A stretch of DNA of 16,285 nt from the NCBI GenBank assembly GCA_037441765.1, contig JBBIRM010000053.1, forward strand, positions 1-16,285. The letters run 5' to 3'. Positions within the stretch are counted from its first letter, which is position 1. Every line of letters begins with the position of its first letter. The notes below the pieces were generated by a model. It searched no databases and was not told the origin of the DNA. It saw only the letters and a program-made list of their open reading frames with translations. This document shows positions 6,359-14,396 of the stretch, one piece after another. Source of the DNA: JBBIRM01 sp037441765. GTDB taxonomy: Bacteria > Desulfobacterota > BSN033 > UBA1163. Both the position numbers and the translations under genes were made by a program.

Positions 6359-7780
6359 ATGGTTCAGAGGATAAAGAGCGAAGGCGAAATTTCATGGGAT
6401 GTGGAGACAGATGTGGCCGTTGTGGGTGCAGGGGCTTGTGGGATGATCGCTGCACTGGCAGCGGAAGAGAAAGGGGTAGAGGTTTTACTTCTTGAGAAGG
6501 AGAAGAAGGTAGGTGGAAACACCTCTCTCAGTCAAGGAATGATTCCTGCTGCTGGGACCCGCTTCCAGAAGGCAGCTGGTATTGAGGATTCTCCCGAACT
6601 TATGGCTGAAGATATTCTTAAGAAAAATAATTATGAAAGCGATCCTGAAATTACCTTTCATTTATGCAAAGAATCAAAAAACCTTGTTGAGTGGCTTGTT
6701 GACTCAATAGGAATTCATTTAGATATTGTTACAGATTTTATCTACCCTGGTCACTCCCGACATCGCATTCATGCTCCTTCCACTCGTAAAGGAGAGCAGA
6801 TTGTAAAAGAGTTACGTAATGTCATTTCCAGTAGGAAAAACATACTCCTTGTTACTCAGGCACCGGTCAGGGATTTGATTGCAATTGAAGATGATGGAAG
6901 TGTTATAGGGTTGGAGGTCGAGATTTTTGGTCAGAGAATCAATAAGGTTCGAGCTAAGAAAACGATCCTTGCATGTAATGGTTTCGGGAACAATAAAGAG
7001 ATGTTGAAAAAGTATATTCCAGAAATGGCCGATGCCTTCTATTTCGGACACGAAGGGAATACAGGAGAAGGAATATTATGGGGCATGGAATTGGGAGCTG
7101 CCACCGAGCATATGGGAGCTTATCAAGCCCATGGGTCTGTTGCATTTCCTCATGCTACACTCCTCACATGGGTTGTAATTGTAAACGGAGGTTTTCAGGT
7201 TAACAAACAAGGCAGGAGATTTTCAAATGAATATACGGGCTACTCTGAGCATGCAATTGAGGTCCTCAATCAGGAAGATAAAGTAGCAATAGAGATTTTC
7301 GATGAAAGGATTTATCATTCAGTATTGGGTTTTGAAGATTTTAATCAATGTGTGGATATAGGTGCTGTGAAAAAGGCAGAGACGATTGAGGAATTGGCTG
7401 AAATATTTCAGCTTCCCTCAGAAGAATTGAAAAACACTCTCGGAGCTTATAATCTCGCTGCTGAGGGGAGAAAGGCAGATCCGTTTGGTCGCCAAAATTT
7501 TCAAGGACCGCTAAAATCTCCATTTTATGGTGTTAGAGTGACAGGAGCATTATTTCATACTCAGGGGGGATTAAAAGTGAATAATAAGGCTCAAGTCCTA
7601 AGACCAGACGGAAGTTTCATTCCTAATCTTTATGCAGGAGGAGGTGTAGCTGTTGGTGTCTCAGGATCAGGAGTGAAGGGATACTGCTCAGCAAATGGGC
7701 TTCTTGCAGCAACTGTACTTGGCAAACTTGCTGGGGATGATGCAGCAAACTCTATCCTAAGAGGTGATAAAAATGCCTGA
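6359..7780 (+). CDS. FAD-dependent oxidoreductase (FAD_binding_2, fumarate reductase-like flavoprotein)
   Basis: The 473-residue protein starts with a dinucleotide-binding fold: VAVVGAGACG (19-28), the ribose-binding E46 in LLLEKE, and GGNTSLSQG (52-60). A substrate-domain motif GRRFSNEY (285-292), FHTQGG (399-404, with the family His) and a C-terminal FAD-binding stretch IPNLYAGGG plus VSGSGVKGY follow, as in soluble fumarate reductases, urocanate reductase and 3-ketosteroid dehydrogenases. It would reduce or form a C=C bond next to a carboxylate or carbonyl. There is no heme or Fe-S domain, no signal peptide and no membrane anchor, so a separate electron partner is needed; the small Fe-S protein at 2583 is a candidate. 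The start is uncertain: ATG 6359 is chosen, while TTG 6329 in the same frame would add 10 residues. The gene overlaps the next by 8 bases. Confidence 0.85.
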   Translation: MVQRIKSEGEISWDVETDVAVVGAGACGMIAALAAEEKGVEVLLLEKEKKVGGNTSLSQGMIPAAGTRFQKAAGIEDSPELMAEDILKKNNYESDPEITFHLCKESKNLVEWLVDSIGIHLDIVTDFIYPGHSRHRIHAPSTRKGEQIVKELRNVISSRKNILLVTQAPVRDLIAIEDDGSVIGLEVEIFGQRINKVRAKKTILACNGFGNNKEMLKKYIPEMADAFYFGHEGNTGEGILWGMELGAATEHMGAYQAHGSVAFPHATLLTWVVIVNGGFQVNKQGRRFSNEYTGYSEHAIEVLNQEDKVAIEIFDERIYHSVLGFEDFNQCVDIGAVKKAETIEELAEIFQLPSEELKNTLGAYNLAAEGRKADPFGRQNFQGPLKSPFYGVRVTGALFHTQGGLKVNNKAQVLRPDGSFIPNLYAGGGVAVGVSGSGVKGYCSANGLLAATVLGKLAGDDAANSILRGDKNA

Positions 7781-9119
7781 ATATCTTGATCAAATTTGTG
7801 ATTTTTTAGTGAAGACCAATTTCAATGACCTTAATGCCAATATTGTGGACCAAACAAAAAAAGTGCTTTACGATACAATAGGAGCCATAGCAGCAGGGGC
7901 TCAGCATACTGAGCCCAAAGAGATGACCAGGCATTTAAGTTATTTTTCTGGAGCATTCAACTCTACGCTGATAGGGCAGAAGAGGAAAATCGATCCATTA
8001 AATGCAGCATTAATTAACGGAATGGCAGGGACATGGCTCGAGTTGGATGAAGGAAATCAATTTGCCCGTGGGCATGCTGGAATTCATGTAATTCCCGCTG
8101 CCCTTGCCATAGGAGAAGAAAAGGGAATTTCTGGAAAGGAGCTTATCATAGCCATTGTGCTCGGTTATGAGATTGCTTGCCGAATCGGTATCGCATCTAA
8201 ACTGAGAATGACTATGCATCCTCATGGATCCTGGGGAACTATAGGTGCTGCAATAGCGGTTGGTAAATTGATGAATATTAATGCCAATGAGATGAAGATA
8301 TTAATCAATATCTCATCATCTTTGACACTCGCCACATCGAGGAGAACGATGCTTGAAGGCGGGACAGTTCGAAATCTTTATGCTGGGGTAAGCGGTTATA
8401 TGGGAATTTTAGCTTATTATCTTTTATTGAGTGGATTTACGGGCGAGGAAGATGGTATTGATTCGGTTTATGGAGGTGTAGTTTCTGATTTTTTTAGTCC
8501 ATCTTTGATGGTAGAGGAACTTGGTTCACGCTACGAAATTACAAGAAATTATTTTAAGCAGTATGCTTGCTGTAGATATTGTCATTCAAGTATTGATGCC
8601 ATATATAAAATTTTAGAGAAACAGAAGGATAAAAAACTTGCCCCGGAGGCTATAGAAAAAATTGAGGTGGAGACATACTCTTTAGCAGCTCAACTCAAAA
8701 ACCAATCTCCTCCTAATATGTTAGCAGCTAAATTTTCTCTACCCTTTGCTATTGCAACAACGATTGTTCATGGAAATTCAGGTATAGATAGTTTCCTTCC
8801 AGATAAAGTAAGTAAGGTAGAAGTTAAAGAATTGGCCGCACGGATAGAAGTAAAGGAGAATCCTGAATTTACCAGTATGATGCCTTCTCGCCGGCCTTCT
8901 AGAGTGACTGTTAGATTGAAAAATGGGGAAGTTTTTAGAGAAACTGTTTTTATAAACAAGGGGGATATTGAAGATCCATATTCAAAAGAAGAACTTGAGA
9001 ACAAGTTTTTAAATCTTATGTCGCCTATCTATGGAGTTAAAAAGGCTGAAGATATCCTGAAAATGAGTAAAAATATAGAGACATTAGAAAATATTAAAAA
9101 CTATACAGATGTACTTTAA
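7773..9119 (+). CDS. MmgE/PrpD family enzyme, paralogue 2
   Basis: This 448-residue full-length MmgE/PrpD protein differs clearly from paralogue 1. The HALDxDD motif is WLELDEGNQFARGHAG (88-103, H101 kept), the FHPTG motif is MHPHGSWG (148-155), the Lys loop is GGTVRNLYAG (196-205), with Arg at R200 where paralogue 1 has Lys, and CRYCHSSID (267-275) keeps H271. The lid has AAKFSLPFAIA, and the C-terminus SKEELENKF. TVRNxYAG is known from one subgroup of the family, so the enzyme is probably active but with a different reaction or substrate from paralogue 1. ATG 7773 is preceded by GAGGTGAT (7761-7768), a near-perfect ribosome binding site, and the start overlaps the flavoprotein stop, which implies coupled translation. 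A GTG at 7764 is rejected as start because it lies inside that site. Confidence 0.87.
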   Translation: MPEYLDQICDFLVKTNFNDLNANIVDQTKKVLYDTIGAIAAGAQHTEPKEMTRHLSYFSGAFNSTLIGQKRKIDPLNAALINGMAGTWLELDEGNQFARGHAGIHVIPAALAIGEEKGISGKELIIAIVLGYEIACRIGIASKLRMTMHPHGSWGTIGAAIAVGKLMNINANEMKILINISSSLTLATSRRTMLEGGTVRNLYAGVSGYMGILAYYLLLSGFTGEEDGIDSVYGGVVSDFFSPSLMVEELGSRYEITRNYFKQYACCRYCHSSIDAIYKILEKQKDKKLAPEAIEKIEVETYSLAAQLKNQSPPNMLAAKFSLPFAIATTIVHGNSGIDSFLPDKVSKVEVKELAARIEVKENPEFTSMMPSRRPSRVTVRLKNGEVFRETVFINKGDIEDPYSKEELENKFLNLMSPIYGVKKAEDILKMSKNIETLENIKNYTDVL

Positions 9120-9149
9120 ATGAAACTTAATGACATAAAGGGGGGAAAT

Positions 9150-10610
9150 ATGAAATCATACGATCTAGTTATTAAAAATGGTAATCTTGTCATTCCCAAG
9201 GTAGGCATTATAAAAGCCGATATCGGTATTTTTAAAGAGAAGATATCAACCATATCAAAGGAGATTGGAACGGAAGGTGTTGGAAGGATTATAGATGCTT
9301 CTGGTAAGTATGTTTTCCCAGGAGGTATTGATTCCCATTTTCATATTGGAATTTTTAGACCGATGGATGAAGATGCAATGAGTGAATCCAGATCTGCTGC
9401 CTGGGGGGGAATAACTACCATCTGCAGTTATTTTCGAACAGGGAAGAATTATTTGAACAAATCCGGTCCATATAAAGAAATTTTCCCTGAAATTTTAGAG
9501 AAATCTAAGAATTCATTTTACACTGATTATGTATACCATATCACTATTATGAATCCTGAACAAATGAATGAAATTGAGATGTTGGTAAAAGAGTTTGGGG
9601 TTTCAACATTTAAATATTTTATGTTTTATAAGATGCTCGATCTAACAGGAGCACCTGGAAGTGATAAGTATCTCTTGCTCAATACATCTTATGATCTTGG
9701 ATTTCTTTATAACTATATGAAAGAAGTTGCCCGTGTAAATGATAAATATAAAGAGTATGGTCGAATAAGTCTGAGTATCCATTGCGAACAGCCTGAAATC
9801 ATTAACGCAGCCACTCAGTATGTGAGGCAACACCAGTCAGGGAATCCATTAAAAGATTATAGCGATGCAAGACCAAGCTTTTCTGAAAAGATGGCTATTA
9901 AAGAAGTTGAAGTTCTTGTCTCCCAGACTAATTGCCCTGTCAATCTACTTCACCTTTCAAGCCTTGATGCGGTTGAGGCAGGTAAGGAAGTTGTTGAGAA
10001 AAATCCAGGGCTCAATATCTTATTGGAAGGAACACTTCATCATCTGGGATTATCCAATGAGATTGCCTACGGGAAGTTAGGTAAAGTAAATCCACCGATT
10101 CGCGAGAGGCACCATGTCGAAGCATTATGGAAAGCCGTAATTGATGGTGATATTAAAACAGTGGTTAGTGATAGCGCTTGTGCTTCAAAGAAGATAAAAG
10201 AAGGTGATATTTGGACTTCTCTTGCAGGTTTTGGTGGAGCTGAAATTATGTTTCCTCTCCTTTTGACAGAAGGCTACAGAAAGCGCGGATTATCGTTAGA
10301 AAGGATCGCTGAACTTACTTCATACAATCCAGCAATCTATCACAATTTATATCCCAAGAAGGGAACGATATCAGTTGGTTCGGATGCCGATTTAACAATT
10401 ATTGACCTTGAGAAAGAAAAAGAGGTATCGGTCGATATCCTCCATTCAGCTCAGGATTTTACTCCTTTTGAGGGAAATAAATATAAAGGTTGGCCAGTAT
10501 ATACAATTCTTAGAGGAAAAATAATATTAGAAAATGATAGAATTATGGGAAAACCCGGGGATGGTCAATATATCAAGCGTCCGGTGAGGCTTCATTATAA
10601 AAATGAATAA
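9150..10610 (+). CDS. Hydantoinase/dihydropyrimidinase-like cyclic amidohydrolase
   Basis: The 486-residue metallo-amidohydrolase has the complete binuclear metal set in order: H63 and H65 (DSHFHIG), the carboxylated Lys K155 (STFKYFMFY), H211 (SIHCEQ), H268 (LLHLSS) and D341 (VVSDSACAS). Y160, five residues after the Lys, matches the hydantoinase tyrosine that contacts the substrate. Family members hydrolyse cyclic amides or imides (hydantoins, dihydropyrimidines, allantoin, dihydroorotate, enamides). Two departures: the K155 to H211 gap is 56 residues, about 23 more than in classical D-hydantoinase, and the PNGxxGxE substrate loop reads LAGFGGAE (358-365), without the Asn. The substrate is therefore probably not a simple hydantoin. 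ATG 9150 follows AAAGGGGGG at 9137-9145; an ATG at 9120 in frame is less likely. No carbamoylase gene is nearby. Confidence 0.88.
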   Translation: MKSYDLVIKNGNLVIPKVGIIKADIGIFKEKISTISKEIGTEGVGRIIDASGKYVFPGGIDSHFHIGIFRPMDEDAMSESRSAAWGGITTICSYFRTGKNYLNKSGPYKEIFPEILEKSKNSFYTDYVYHITIMNPEQMNEIEMLVKEFGVSTFKYFMFYKMLDLTGAPGSDKYLLLNTSYDLGFLYNYMKEVARVNDKYKEYGRISLSIHCEQPEIINAATQYVRQHQSGNPLKDYSDARPSFSEKMAIKEVEVLVSQTNCPVNLLHLSSLDAVEAGKEVVEKNPGLNILLEGTLHHLGLSNEIAYGKLGKVNPPIRERHHVEALWKAVIDGDIKTVVSDSACASKKIKEGDIWTSLAGFGGAEIMFPLLLTEGYRKRGLSLERIAELTSYNPAIYHNLYPKKGTISVGSDADLTIIDLEKEKEVSVDILHSAQDFTPFEGNKYKGWPVYTILRGKIILENDRIMGKPGDGQYIKRPVRLHYKNE

Positions 10611-10665
10611 ATATTTCATTAAATTATAAATAGTTCCTAAAAAGGTATAAGGAGGATTGGAATGG

Positions 10666-10986
10666 ATGGTAAAAGCAATTTTAGGATACGATATCATGCC
10701 TGGGGTCTCGGTTAATGAATATGAGAAATGGTTAAGAGAGGTTCATCTCGCGGATTTGAAAAGAATTCCTGGACTAAGAAAAGTCGTATTAAATACCGTA
10801 AAAGGAATAGTCCAAGGCCATATGACATTTTATCGAATCGCTGAACTTCATTATGATAGCATGGAGGCTTTTGAGAAAGCCAAAATATGGCGTGAACAAA
10901 ATCCAGTCCCTAAAGAAAGGAGCCCTGAAGGTAAAACAGATTTTAAGTTCTATGTTGTCTGTGAAACAGAAGAGATAAATTTTTAA
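10666..10986 (+). CDS. Small EthD-like (dimeric alpha-beta barrel) protein
   Basis: The 106-residue protein shows the EthD/Dabb-type pattern: a first strand ILGYDIMPG, a helix with YEKWLREVHLADLKRIPGLRK broken by a conserved REVHL, then a strand region and RIAELHYDSMEAFEKA (65-80), with a short C-terminal strand. Such ferredoxin-fold dimers are small cytoplasmic accessory or binding proteins, sometimes isomerase-like, and have no reliable predicted activity. GGAGG at 10651-10655 is 10 bases before ATG 10666; TTG 10657 in the same frame would add three residues and overlap less well with that site. It sits between the hydantoinase-like gene and the transporter, suggesting it serves the same pathway. 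Confidence 0.72.
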   Translation: MVKAILGYDIMPGVSVNEYEKWLREVHLADLKRIPGLRKVVLNTVKGIVQGHMTFYRIAELHYDSMEAFEKAKIWREQNPVPKERSPEGKTDFKFYVVCETEEINF

Positions 10987-11020
10987 AGTAGAAAATATTT
11001 TCAGGATAAAAGGACAGTTT

Positions 11021-11902
11021 ATGAGCCTTCCTGGTTTTCCTCTTCTCCTTCAATCTATCGTCAATGGGATTCTCATGGGAGGGGTCTATAGCCTTATAGC
11101 AGTAGGCCTAACATTGATTTTTGGAGTTATGAAGATCATAAATTTCGCACATGGTTCTTTTATGATGTTAGGTATGTTTATAACCTACTGGTTATATGTT
11201 CTTTTGGGCATTGATCCGTATCTTTCTCTTCTTCTCTCAATCCCTTCGCTTTTTATTCTAGGGCTCCTCACTCAGCGTTTTATCATTTCACAGATAATGG
11301 ATGCACCGGCACATAATCAACTTCTCCTTACCCTTGGGATTTCACTCTTTATAGAAAACTTTGCCCTTCTTATCTGGACTCCAAATTTTAGGAACTTGGA
11401 GGTTCCATACTTAAAAAAAGCTATAACTATTGGGACTATAATGGTGAGCCTTCCTAAAGTAATCGCTTTCATTTTTGCCATTATTCTAACAATCCTTCTA
11501 TATTATTTCCTTAAAAAAATAGATTTAGGGAAAGCCATACGAGCAGCCTCTGAAGAAAAGGAGGGTTCTTTAACCGTAGGAATAAATCTGAGAAAGGTTT
11601 ATTACTTAGCCTTTGGAATTGGCACAGCGTGTGTGGGAGCAGCTGGGACTCTTACTGCCCCCTTCTTCTATGTTAATCCTCATGTTGGAGGGATTTTTGT
11701 TATAACGGCGTTTGTTGTGGTAGTGCTTGGGGGAATGGGAAGTTTCATTGGGGCATTAGTTGGTGGTCTAATCGTAGGCCTGGCAGAATCTGTTGGAGCT
11801 GCCTTCGTGCCAGGTCAAGTAAAACAATTCATTATCTATTCCCTCTTTATTTTAATTCTCCTCTTTAAACCAGAGGGTCTTTTTGGGAGAACGAGTGAGT
11901 AA
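11021..11902 (+). CDS. livH: Branched-chain amino acid-type ABC transporter permease LivH
   Basis: The 293-residue membrane protein has about eight hydrophobic segments and the LivH signature GLTLIFGVMKIINFAHGSFMM (broken over residues 28-48), plus the loop RAASEEKEGSLTVGIN for coupling to the ATPases and GGMGSFIGALVGG. It forms one half of the inner-membrane channel of a HAAT-family importer. AAAAGGA at 11008-11014 precedes the ATG by 6 bases. Its stop overlaps the start of the next permease gene. Family members carry branched-chain amino acids, but many relatives in catabolic operons import aromatic acids, amides or urea-type compounds, so the ligand should be inferred from the operon and not from the name. 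Confidence 0.93.
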   Translation: MSLPGFPLLLQSIVNGILMGGVYSLIAVGLTLIFGVMKIINFAHGSFMMLGMFITYWLYVLLGIDPYLSLLLSIPSLFILGLLTQRFIISQIMDAPAHNQLLLTLGISLFIENFALLIWTPNFRNLEVPYLKKAITIGTIMVSLPKVIAFIFAIILTILLYYFLKKIDLGKAIRAASEEKEGSLTVGINLRKVYYLAFGIGTACVGAAGTLTAPFFYVNPHVGGIFVITAFVVVVLGGMGSFIGALVGGLIVGLAESVGAAFVPGQVKQFIIYSLFILILLFKPEGLFGRTSE

Positions 11903-12872
11903 TAAAACCAAAAGGAGTGAGAAGATTTTTGGAATAATTATACTGAGTGCTATCCTGCTAATTCTTCCCTACTTAATAGGAGATTATATTACATATGTGA
12001 CAACTATGATTTTCTTTTTTGGATATCTGGGCTTAGCTTGGAACATCCTCGGTGGATATGCAGGACAATTTTCCTTCGGCCATGCAGCCTTCTTTGGCGT
12101 CGGGGCCTATACGTCTACTCTTCTTCAGATCCATGGGGGAGTAAATCCGTGGATAGGAATGATTCTTGCTGGGATAGCAGGACTTCTTTTGGGATCATTC
12201 ATAGGTTACCTATGCTTCCGATATGGACTCAAAGGACCCTACTTTGCCTTGGCCATGTTGGCCTTGGCAGAAATGCTTAGGCTTCTCGCTGTAGAATGGA
12301 TGACCTTAAGGTATCCTCTGGGTATCTCGATACCTATCAAAGGAGATTCCTTTTTGGATTTTCAATTTAAGAATAAAATACCCTATTATTATATTTGCCT
12401 TTTCATGATGGCAGGTGCAATTTACCTAACCCATTACATTGAACAAAGAAAGATAGGTTCTTATTTTAAAGCAATTCGTGAGAATGAAGATTCGGCCCAG
12501 GCCTTGGGAATTAATACTTTTAAATATAAACTTGTGGCTATGGCTATCAGCTCTTTTCTTACTGCAATAGGAGGGACGTTATACGCTCAGTATTACTTGA
12601 TCGTCGAAGAGGAGTCAGTATTTGGAGTGACGATATCTATAGCAGTTCTATTAGGACCCATTATAGGTGGAGCAGGAACGGTTTTTGGCCCTGTTTTAGG
12701 AGGTTTTATTTTAGAATTTCTTTCAGAGATGACACGAAACCTTCTTGGAGCTTATAGTGGAGTACACCTGATGATCTATGGTATTATACTTATTTTTGTT
12801 ATTATATTTCTTCCTCATGGAATTCTGGGGGGTTTGCAATTGGCCTACCGGAGGATCTCAAAAGGAGTATAA
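11895..12872 (+). CDS. livM: Branched-chain amino acid-type ABC transporter permease LivM
   Basis: The 325-residue second permease has several membrane spans after a short basic N-terminus and the LivM signature LAWNILGGYAGQFSFGHAA, with GVGAYTS directly after. Downstream are LKGPYFALAMLALAEMLR and the ATPase-coupling loop RENEDSAQALGIN (with the EAA-like arrangement), then GGAGTVFGPVLGG. I prefer GTG 11895, which overlaps the livH stop by 8 bases and has GGGAGA just upstream; a TTG at 11883 in the same frame would add four residues. The overlap suggests the two permeases are translated in fixed ratio. Confidence 0.92.
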   Translation: MSNKTKRSEKIFGIIILSAILLILPYLIGDYITYVTTMIFFFGYLGLAWNILGGYAGQFSFGHAAFFGVGAYTSTLLQIHGGVNPWIGMILAGIAGLLLGSFIGYLCFRYGLKGPYFALAMLALAEMLRLLAVEWMTLRYPLGISIPIKGDSFLDFQFKNKIPYYYICLFMMAGAIYLTHYIEQRKIGSYFKAIRENEDSAQALGINTFKYKLVAMAISSFLTAIGGTLYAQYYLIVEEESVFGVTISIAVLLGPIIGGAGTVFGPVLGGFILEFLSEMTRNLLGAYSGVHLMIYGIILIFVIIFLPHGILGGLQLAYRRISKGV

Positions 12873-12883
12873 GAAAGATATTT

Positions 12884-13615
12884 ATGAGCATTTTAGAGCT
12901 AAAAGGCCTTACGAAAACCTTTGGAGGGCTGATTGCCCTTAAGGATATTTCCTTTAGATTAGAAAAAGGGGAGATTCTTGGTCTCATTGGTCCCAATGGA
13001 GCTGGGAAAACTACCCTGTTTAACATTATAACAGGTTTTTACCATCCTAATACTGGAGAAGTTCATTTCAATGGTAAAAACATAACTGGCCTTCCACCAT
13101 ACCAAATCTGTAAGTTGGGCATTACTCGGACTTTTCAAATCACTCAACCTTTTACAAATCTCACAGTCTTGGAGAATGTTAAGATCGGGGCTTATAATCG
13201 GATATCCTCAAATAGGGAAGTTACTGAGAAAACCCTTAAGATCTTAGATATGGTTGGACTCTATGAAAAACGAAATGAATTGGCTTCTTCGCTCTCAGTT
13301 GGACATCGCAAAAGTTTAGAATTAGCAAGGGCCTTAGCGACCCAGCCCGAGATCCTTCTCTTAGATGAAGTGGTCTCTGGATTAAATCTTAAAGAGACAA
13401 ACGACCTTATCTTTAATATCAAAAATATCCAGAAACAAGGAATAACTATTCTTTGGATTGAACATGTAATGAAGGCTATCATGACAGTTGCCCAAAGGAT
13501 CGTGGTTATCCATTATGGAGAAAAGATAGCCGAAGGAGTGCCTGAAGAAATATCCAAAGACCCAAAGGTCATAGAGGCTTACTTAGGAGAGGAATATAAA
13601 ATTGTTAAAAATTAA
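12884..13615 (+). CDS. livG: ABC transporter ATP-binding protein LivG
   Basis: The 243-residue nucleotide-binding subunit has Walker A GPNGAGKT (36-43), a Q-loop region RTFQITQPF, and the signature LSVGH followed by RKSLELARAL. Walker B is ILLLDEV and the switch His is in WIEH. The C-terminal segment after the switch region is LivG-like. Two positions differ from textbook LivG: the signature reads LSVGH instead of LSxGQ, and the residue after the catalytic Glu is Val, not Pro. Both are seen in some LivG-like proteins of degradation operons, so the protein should be active. The gene overlaps livF by 14 bases. Confidence 0.92.
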   Translation: MSILELKGLTKTFGGLIALKDISFRLEKGEILGLIGPNGAGKTTLFNIITGFYHPNTGEVHFNGKNITGLPPYQICKLGITRTFQITQPFTNLTVLENVKIGAYNRISSNREVTEKTLKILDMVGLYEKRNELASSLSVGHRKSLELARALATQPEILLLDEVVSGLNLKETNDLIFNIKNIQKQGITILWIEHVMKAIMTVAQRIVVIHYGEKIAEGVPEEISKDPKVIEAYLGEEYKIVKN

Positions 13616-14306
13616 AGAAATCAATGTGCATTATGGCGATGTAAAGGTCCTTGATGGTATCACGTTGCAGGTTGATGAAGGAGAGATTGTCACTATCGTT
13701 GGTGCAAATGGAGCTGGCAAAACAACCCTACTAAAAACCATTTCGGGCATACTTTGGCCTACCAGAGGGGAAATCTACTTTATGGAAGAAAGAATAGACC
13801 ATCTCTATCCCCACGAGATAGTAGAAAGAGGGTTGATTCGTATCCCGGAGGGGAGGAAGATTTTTCCATCGTTATCGGTCCTCGAAAATTTAGAGCTGGG
13901 ATCTTATATTGGAAAGGCCAAAATTAAAAGGTCCGAGAGCATGGAGAATGTCTTTTCTCTTTTCCCAATTCTAAAAGAACGTTCCCAACAATCTGCAGGC
14001 ACTCTTTCAGGGGGTGAACAACAGATGCTGGCCATTGGGCGGGGGCTCATGTCTATTCCTGTACTCTTAATGCTTGATGAGCCTTCATTGGGATTAGCTC
14101 CCATTATTGTCAGGGAGATATTTCATACACTTAAAGAGATTAATGAGGATGGGACAACCATCCTCTTAGTGGAGCAGAATGCCTTTACTGCTCTGGAGAT
14201 GGCCCAAGAAGGTTATGTCCTCGAGAATGGGAGAGTCGTCTTAAAGGGAAAATCAGATGTTATTCTGAGAGATGAATATATTAAGAAAGCCTATCTTGGA
14301 ATCTAA
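13602..14306 (+). CDS. livF: ABC transporter ATP-binding protein LivF
   Basis: The 234-residue second nucleotide-binding subunit has Walker A GANGAGKT, the LivF-typical IPEGRKIFPSLSVLENL, signature LSGGEQQMLAIGRGLM, Walker B LLMLDEPSLGLAP and switch LLVEQNA. These are canonical, unlike the small departures in LivG. Translation starts at TTG 13602, inside the end of livG, with GGAGAGG (13587-13593) upstream; the protein then begins LKIKEINVHYGD as usual. It couples ATP hydrolysis to import together with LivG. Confidence 0.93.
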   Translation: MLKIKEINVHYGDVKVLDGITLQVDEGEIVTIVGANGAGKTTLLKTISGILWPTRGEIYFMEERIDHLYPHEIVERGLIRIPEGRKIFPSLSVLENLELGSYIGKAKIKRSESMENVFSLFPILKERSQQSAGTLSGGEQQMLAIGRGLMSIPVLLMLDEPSLGLAPIIVREIFHTLKEINEDGTTILLVEQNAFTALEMAQEGYVLENGRVVLKGKSDVILRDEYIKKAYLGI

Positions 14307-14369
14307 AAGTTTTCAGCGGGATTTATGAAAAAAGGAGGTGAAAATTTTAAAATAATAATAATTTAAAAA

Positions 14370-14383
14370 TTTCACAAGTGAAA
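14370..14383. promoter_or_regulatory. 14-base inverted repeat in the livF to binding-protein gap
   Basis: The 90-base gap between livF and the binding-protein gene (14307-14396) holds a perfect 6-bp inverted repeat, TTTCAC-AA-GTGAAA, directly before the ribosome binding site AGGAGG (14383-14388) of the next gene. A two-base spacer cannot form a hairpin loop with all pairs, so it would be a DNA operator if it is anything. The same gap also holds an ATG at 14325 opening a 13-codon frame and a strong site AAGGAGGTGA (14332-14341) with no gene after it, in AT-rich sequence. No regulator gene is present in the window, and chance remains possible. Confidence 0.25.
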
Positions 14384-14396
14384 GGAGGGAAAGATA

